Notes under the pieces: model-generated | Seen by the model: the letters and a program-made list of their open reading frames with translations, nothing else | Databases searched by the model: none | Told to the model about the DNA's origin: nothing | Assembly: GCA_964443525.1 (NCBI GenBank) | Contig: CAYUCY010000037.1 | Coordinates: 1 to 14,963, forward strand | DNA: 14,963 nucleotides | Source: CAYUCY01 sp964443525 | GTDB taxonomy: Bacteria; Pseudomonadota; Alphaproteobacteria; Caedimonadales; Caedimonadaceae | Reading direction: 5' to 3' | Made by a program: the position numbers and the translations under genes | In this document: piece after piece, positions 13,688-14,963 of the stretch | How the letters are laid out: each line of letters begins with the position of its first letter | Position numbering within the stretch: the first letter of the stretch is position 1

Positions 13688-14963
13688 ATGATTCTTTCGG
13701 ACCTTTCCGTTAAGCGCCCCGTTTTTGCCTCTGTCTTATCCGTTCTGATCGTCCTCTTTGGAATCGTTTCTTTTTTTCGACTTCCCTTAAGAGAGTATCC
13801 TGATATCGATCCCCCTGTCGTGACGATTGAAACCAACTATCGGGGAGCATCGGCTGCCGTCGTCGAGACACGGATTACCCAGGTCATTGAGGATCGGGTA
13901 TCGGGGATCGAAGGCATCAAATCCATTTCATCCAACAGCGAAGATGGTCGCTCTCGTATTACAATTGAATTTGTTCTCAGTCGAGAGCTTGATGCGGCCA
14001 TCAATGACGTCCGAGATCGTGTTTCAACCGTGTTGAGAGATTTGCCTGTCGAAGCGGATCCTCCTGAAATTCAAAAGGTGGACTCCAGTGACGACGTGAT
14101 TTTGTGGCTCACCCTGACCAGTGATCGGATGGATTCACTTGAGTTGACTGACTATGCGAGGCGCTATCTTGAAGATCGCTTTTCCATTCTGCCCGGAGTT
14201 GCCCGGGTTCGTATCGGAGGTGGGCTTGAGTATTCGATGCGCGTCTGGCTTGATCGCAATAAGCTGGCGGCCCGGCGTTTAACCGTTGAAGATGTTGAAA
14301 ATGCGCTTGAACGACAAAACATCGAATTGCCTGCGGGAAGTATCGAATCAGAAAAAATGAGTTTTTCAGCTAGGATTCACAGATCCTTTCAAACGGAAGA
14401 AGACTTCAGGAAGCTTGTCCTCAGGCGCGGAGAGGGCGGCTATCTGGTTCGGCTCGGGGATGTTGCTGAGGTGAAGAAGGAAGCAGTGGAAGACCGTATT
14501 TTTTTCAGAGGCAATCAAATCCCGATGATTGGGATCGGTATCATTAAACAATCTAAAGCAAATACGGTGGAAGTTGCCGACGCAGCCAAGATTGAGGCTA
14601 AACGTTTAAACGCTTCCTTGCCCGAAGGGATGAAGATACTCGAAACCTATGATACGTCCGTCTTTATCAAAAGTGCAATCAAAGAAGTTTACAACACTCT
14701 TATCATCGCTATGATCCTGGTCGTCGTGGTTATTTTCTTCTTCTTAAGGGATGTACGCGCCATGGCTATTCCTGCCGTGACGATCCCGATTTCGATTATT
14801 GGGACTTTTACGCTCCTTTATTCTTTGGGGCTCTCTATTAATTTGATTACTCTTTTGGCTCTCGTTCTTGTCATTGGGATGGTCGTTGATGATGCGATCG
14901 TTGTTCTTGAGAATGTGTCACGTCGGATTCAGGAGGGGGAATCGCCTCTTCTGGCCGCTTTTT
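13688..14963 (+). CDS. RND family efflux transporter, inner-membrane pump subunit (5' part, cut by window end)
   Basis: The frame is open from ATG at 13688 through the last base (425 codons) and continues outside; full RND pumps are about 1000-1050 residues. It begins MILSDLSVKRPVFASVLSVL, the normal RND start with transmembrane helix 1. Next comes the porter domain with LREYPDIDPPVVTIETNYRG and the ITQVIEDRVSGIEGI repeat-like segment. Helices 2-4 follow, with IGMVVDDAIVVLENV holding the adjacent aspartates D401 and D402 that relay protons (D407/D408 in AcrB). The protein uses proton motive force to expel compounds through the adaptor and an outer-membrane channel. Substrate is not predictable. 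The adaptor gene stops one base upstream; GAGGG near its end may serve as ribosome binding site. No frame disruption was seen in the visible part. Confidence 0.94.
   Translation, partial: MILSDLSVKRPVFASVLSVLIVLFGIVSFFRLPLREYPDIDPPVVTIETNYRGASAAVVETRITQVIEDRVSGIEGIKSISSNSEDGRSRITIEFVLSRELDAAINDVRDRVSTVLRDLPVEADPPEIQKVDSSDDVILWLTLTSDRMDSLELTDYARRYLEDRFSILPGVARVRIGGGLEYSMRVWLDRNKLAARRLTVEDVENALERQNIELPAGSIESEKMSFSARIHRSFQTEEDFRKLVLRRGEGGYLVRLGDVAEVKKEAVEDRIFFRGNQIPMIGIGIIKQSKANTVEVADAAKIEAKRLNASLPEGMKILETYDTSVFIKSAIKEVYNTLIIAMILVVVVIFFFLRDVRAMAIPAVTIPISIIGTFTLLYSLGLSINLITLLALVLVIGMVVDDAIVVLENVSRRIQEGESPLLAAF

Overview
The window looks like chromosomal DNA from an alphaproteobacterium living inside eukaryotic cells. 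Two features point this way. The first is the tight dapF-mtaB-ftsY order, which is common in Alphaproteobacteria. The second is a non-mitochondrial-type ATP/ADP translocase (NTT), a hallmark of Rickettsiales, Holosporales-like bacteria and Chlamydiae. Moderate GC content, an AT-rich spacer before the NTT gene and intact single-copy housekeeping genes fit a Holosporales/Paracaedibacter-like lineage better than a strongly reduced Rickettsia. That placement is inference.

Layout. 2-256: 3' end of an Xaa-Pro aminopeptidase (pepP). 257-668: AT-rich spacer with an imperfect hairpin and a palindrome. 669-2219: ATP/ADP translocase, closed by a clear intrinsic terminator (2240-2266). 2308-5375: dapF, mtaB and ftsY as one probable operon (cell wall/lysine, tRNA modification, SRP receptor). 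5457-7238: SLC13-type permease with two RCK_C domains. 7305-7380: tRNA-Glu(CTC). 7487-9788: two tandem paralogous MoxR-like AAA+ ATPases. 9800-11212 (minus): dihydrolipoamide dehydrogenase. 11345-11726: RNase P RNA (rnpB). 11831-12544: pirin with quercetinase-type metal ligands. 12598 to the window end: periplasmic adaptor plus RND efflux pump, the pump cut by the window edge.

How the genes fit together. Most are housekeeping or envelope/transport functions with no shared pathway. The NTT imports host ATP or exchanges nucleotides. The SLC13 permease probably moves dicarboxylate, sulfate or a similar anion. The adaptor-RND pair exports toxic compounds. The least explained part is the AAA+ pair: MoxR-type ATPases normally act with a VWA-domain partner, none lies in this window, and the two copies share a block with no synonymous differences that suggests gene conversion or selection on the DNA/RNA sequence. 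This pair is the best candidate for an undescribed system. Nothing here resembles a CRISPR array, insertion sequence, prophage or toxin-antitoxin module.
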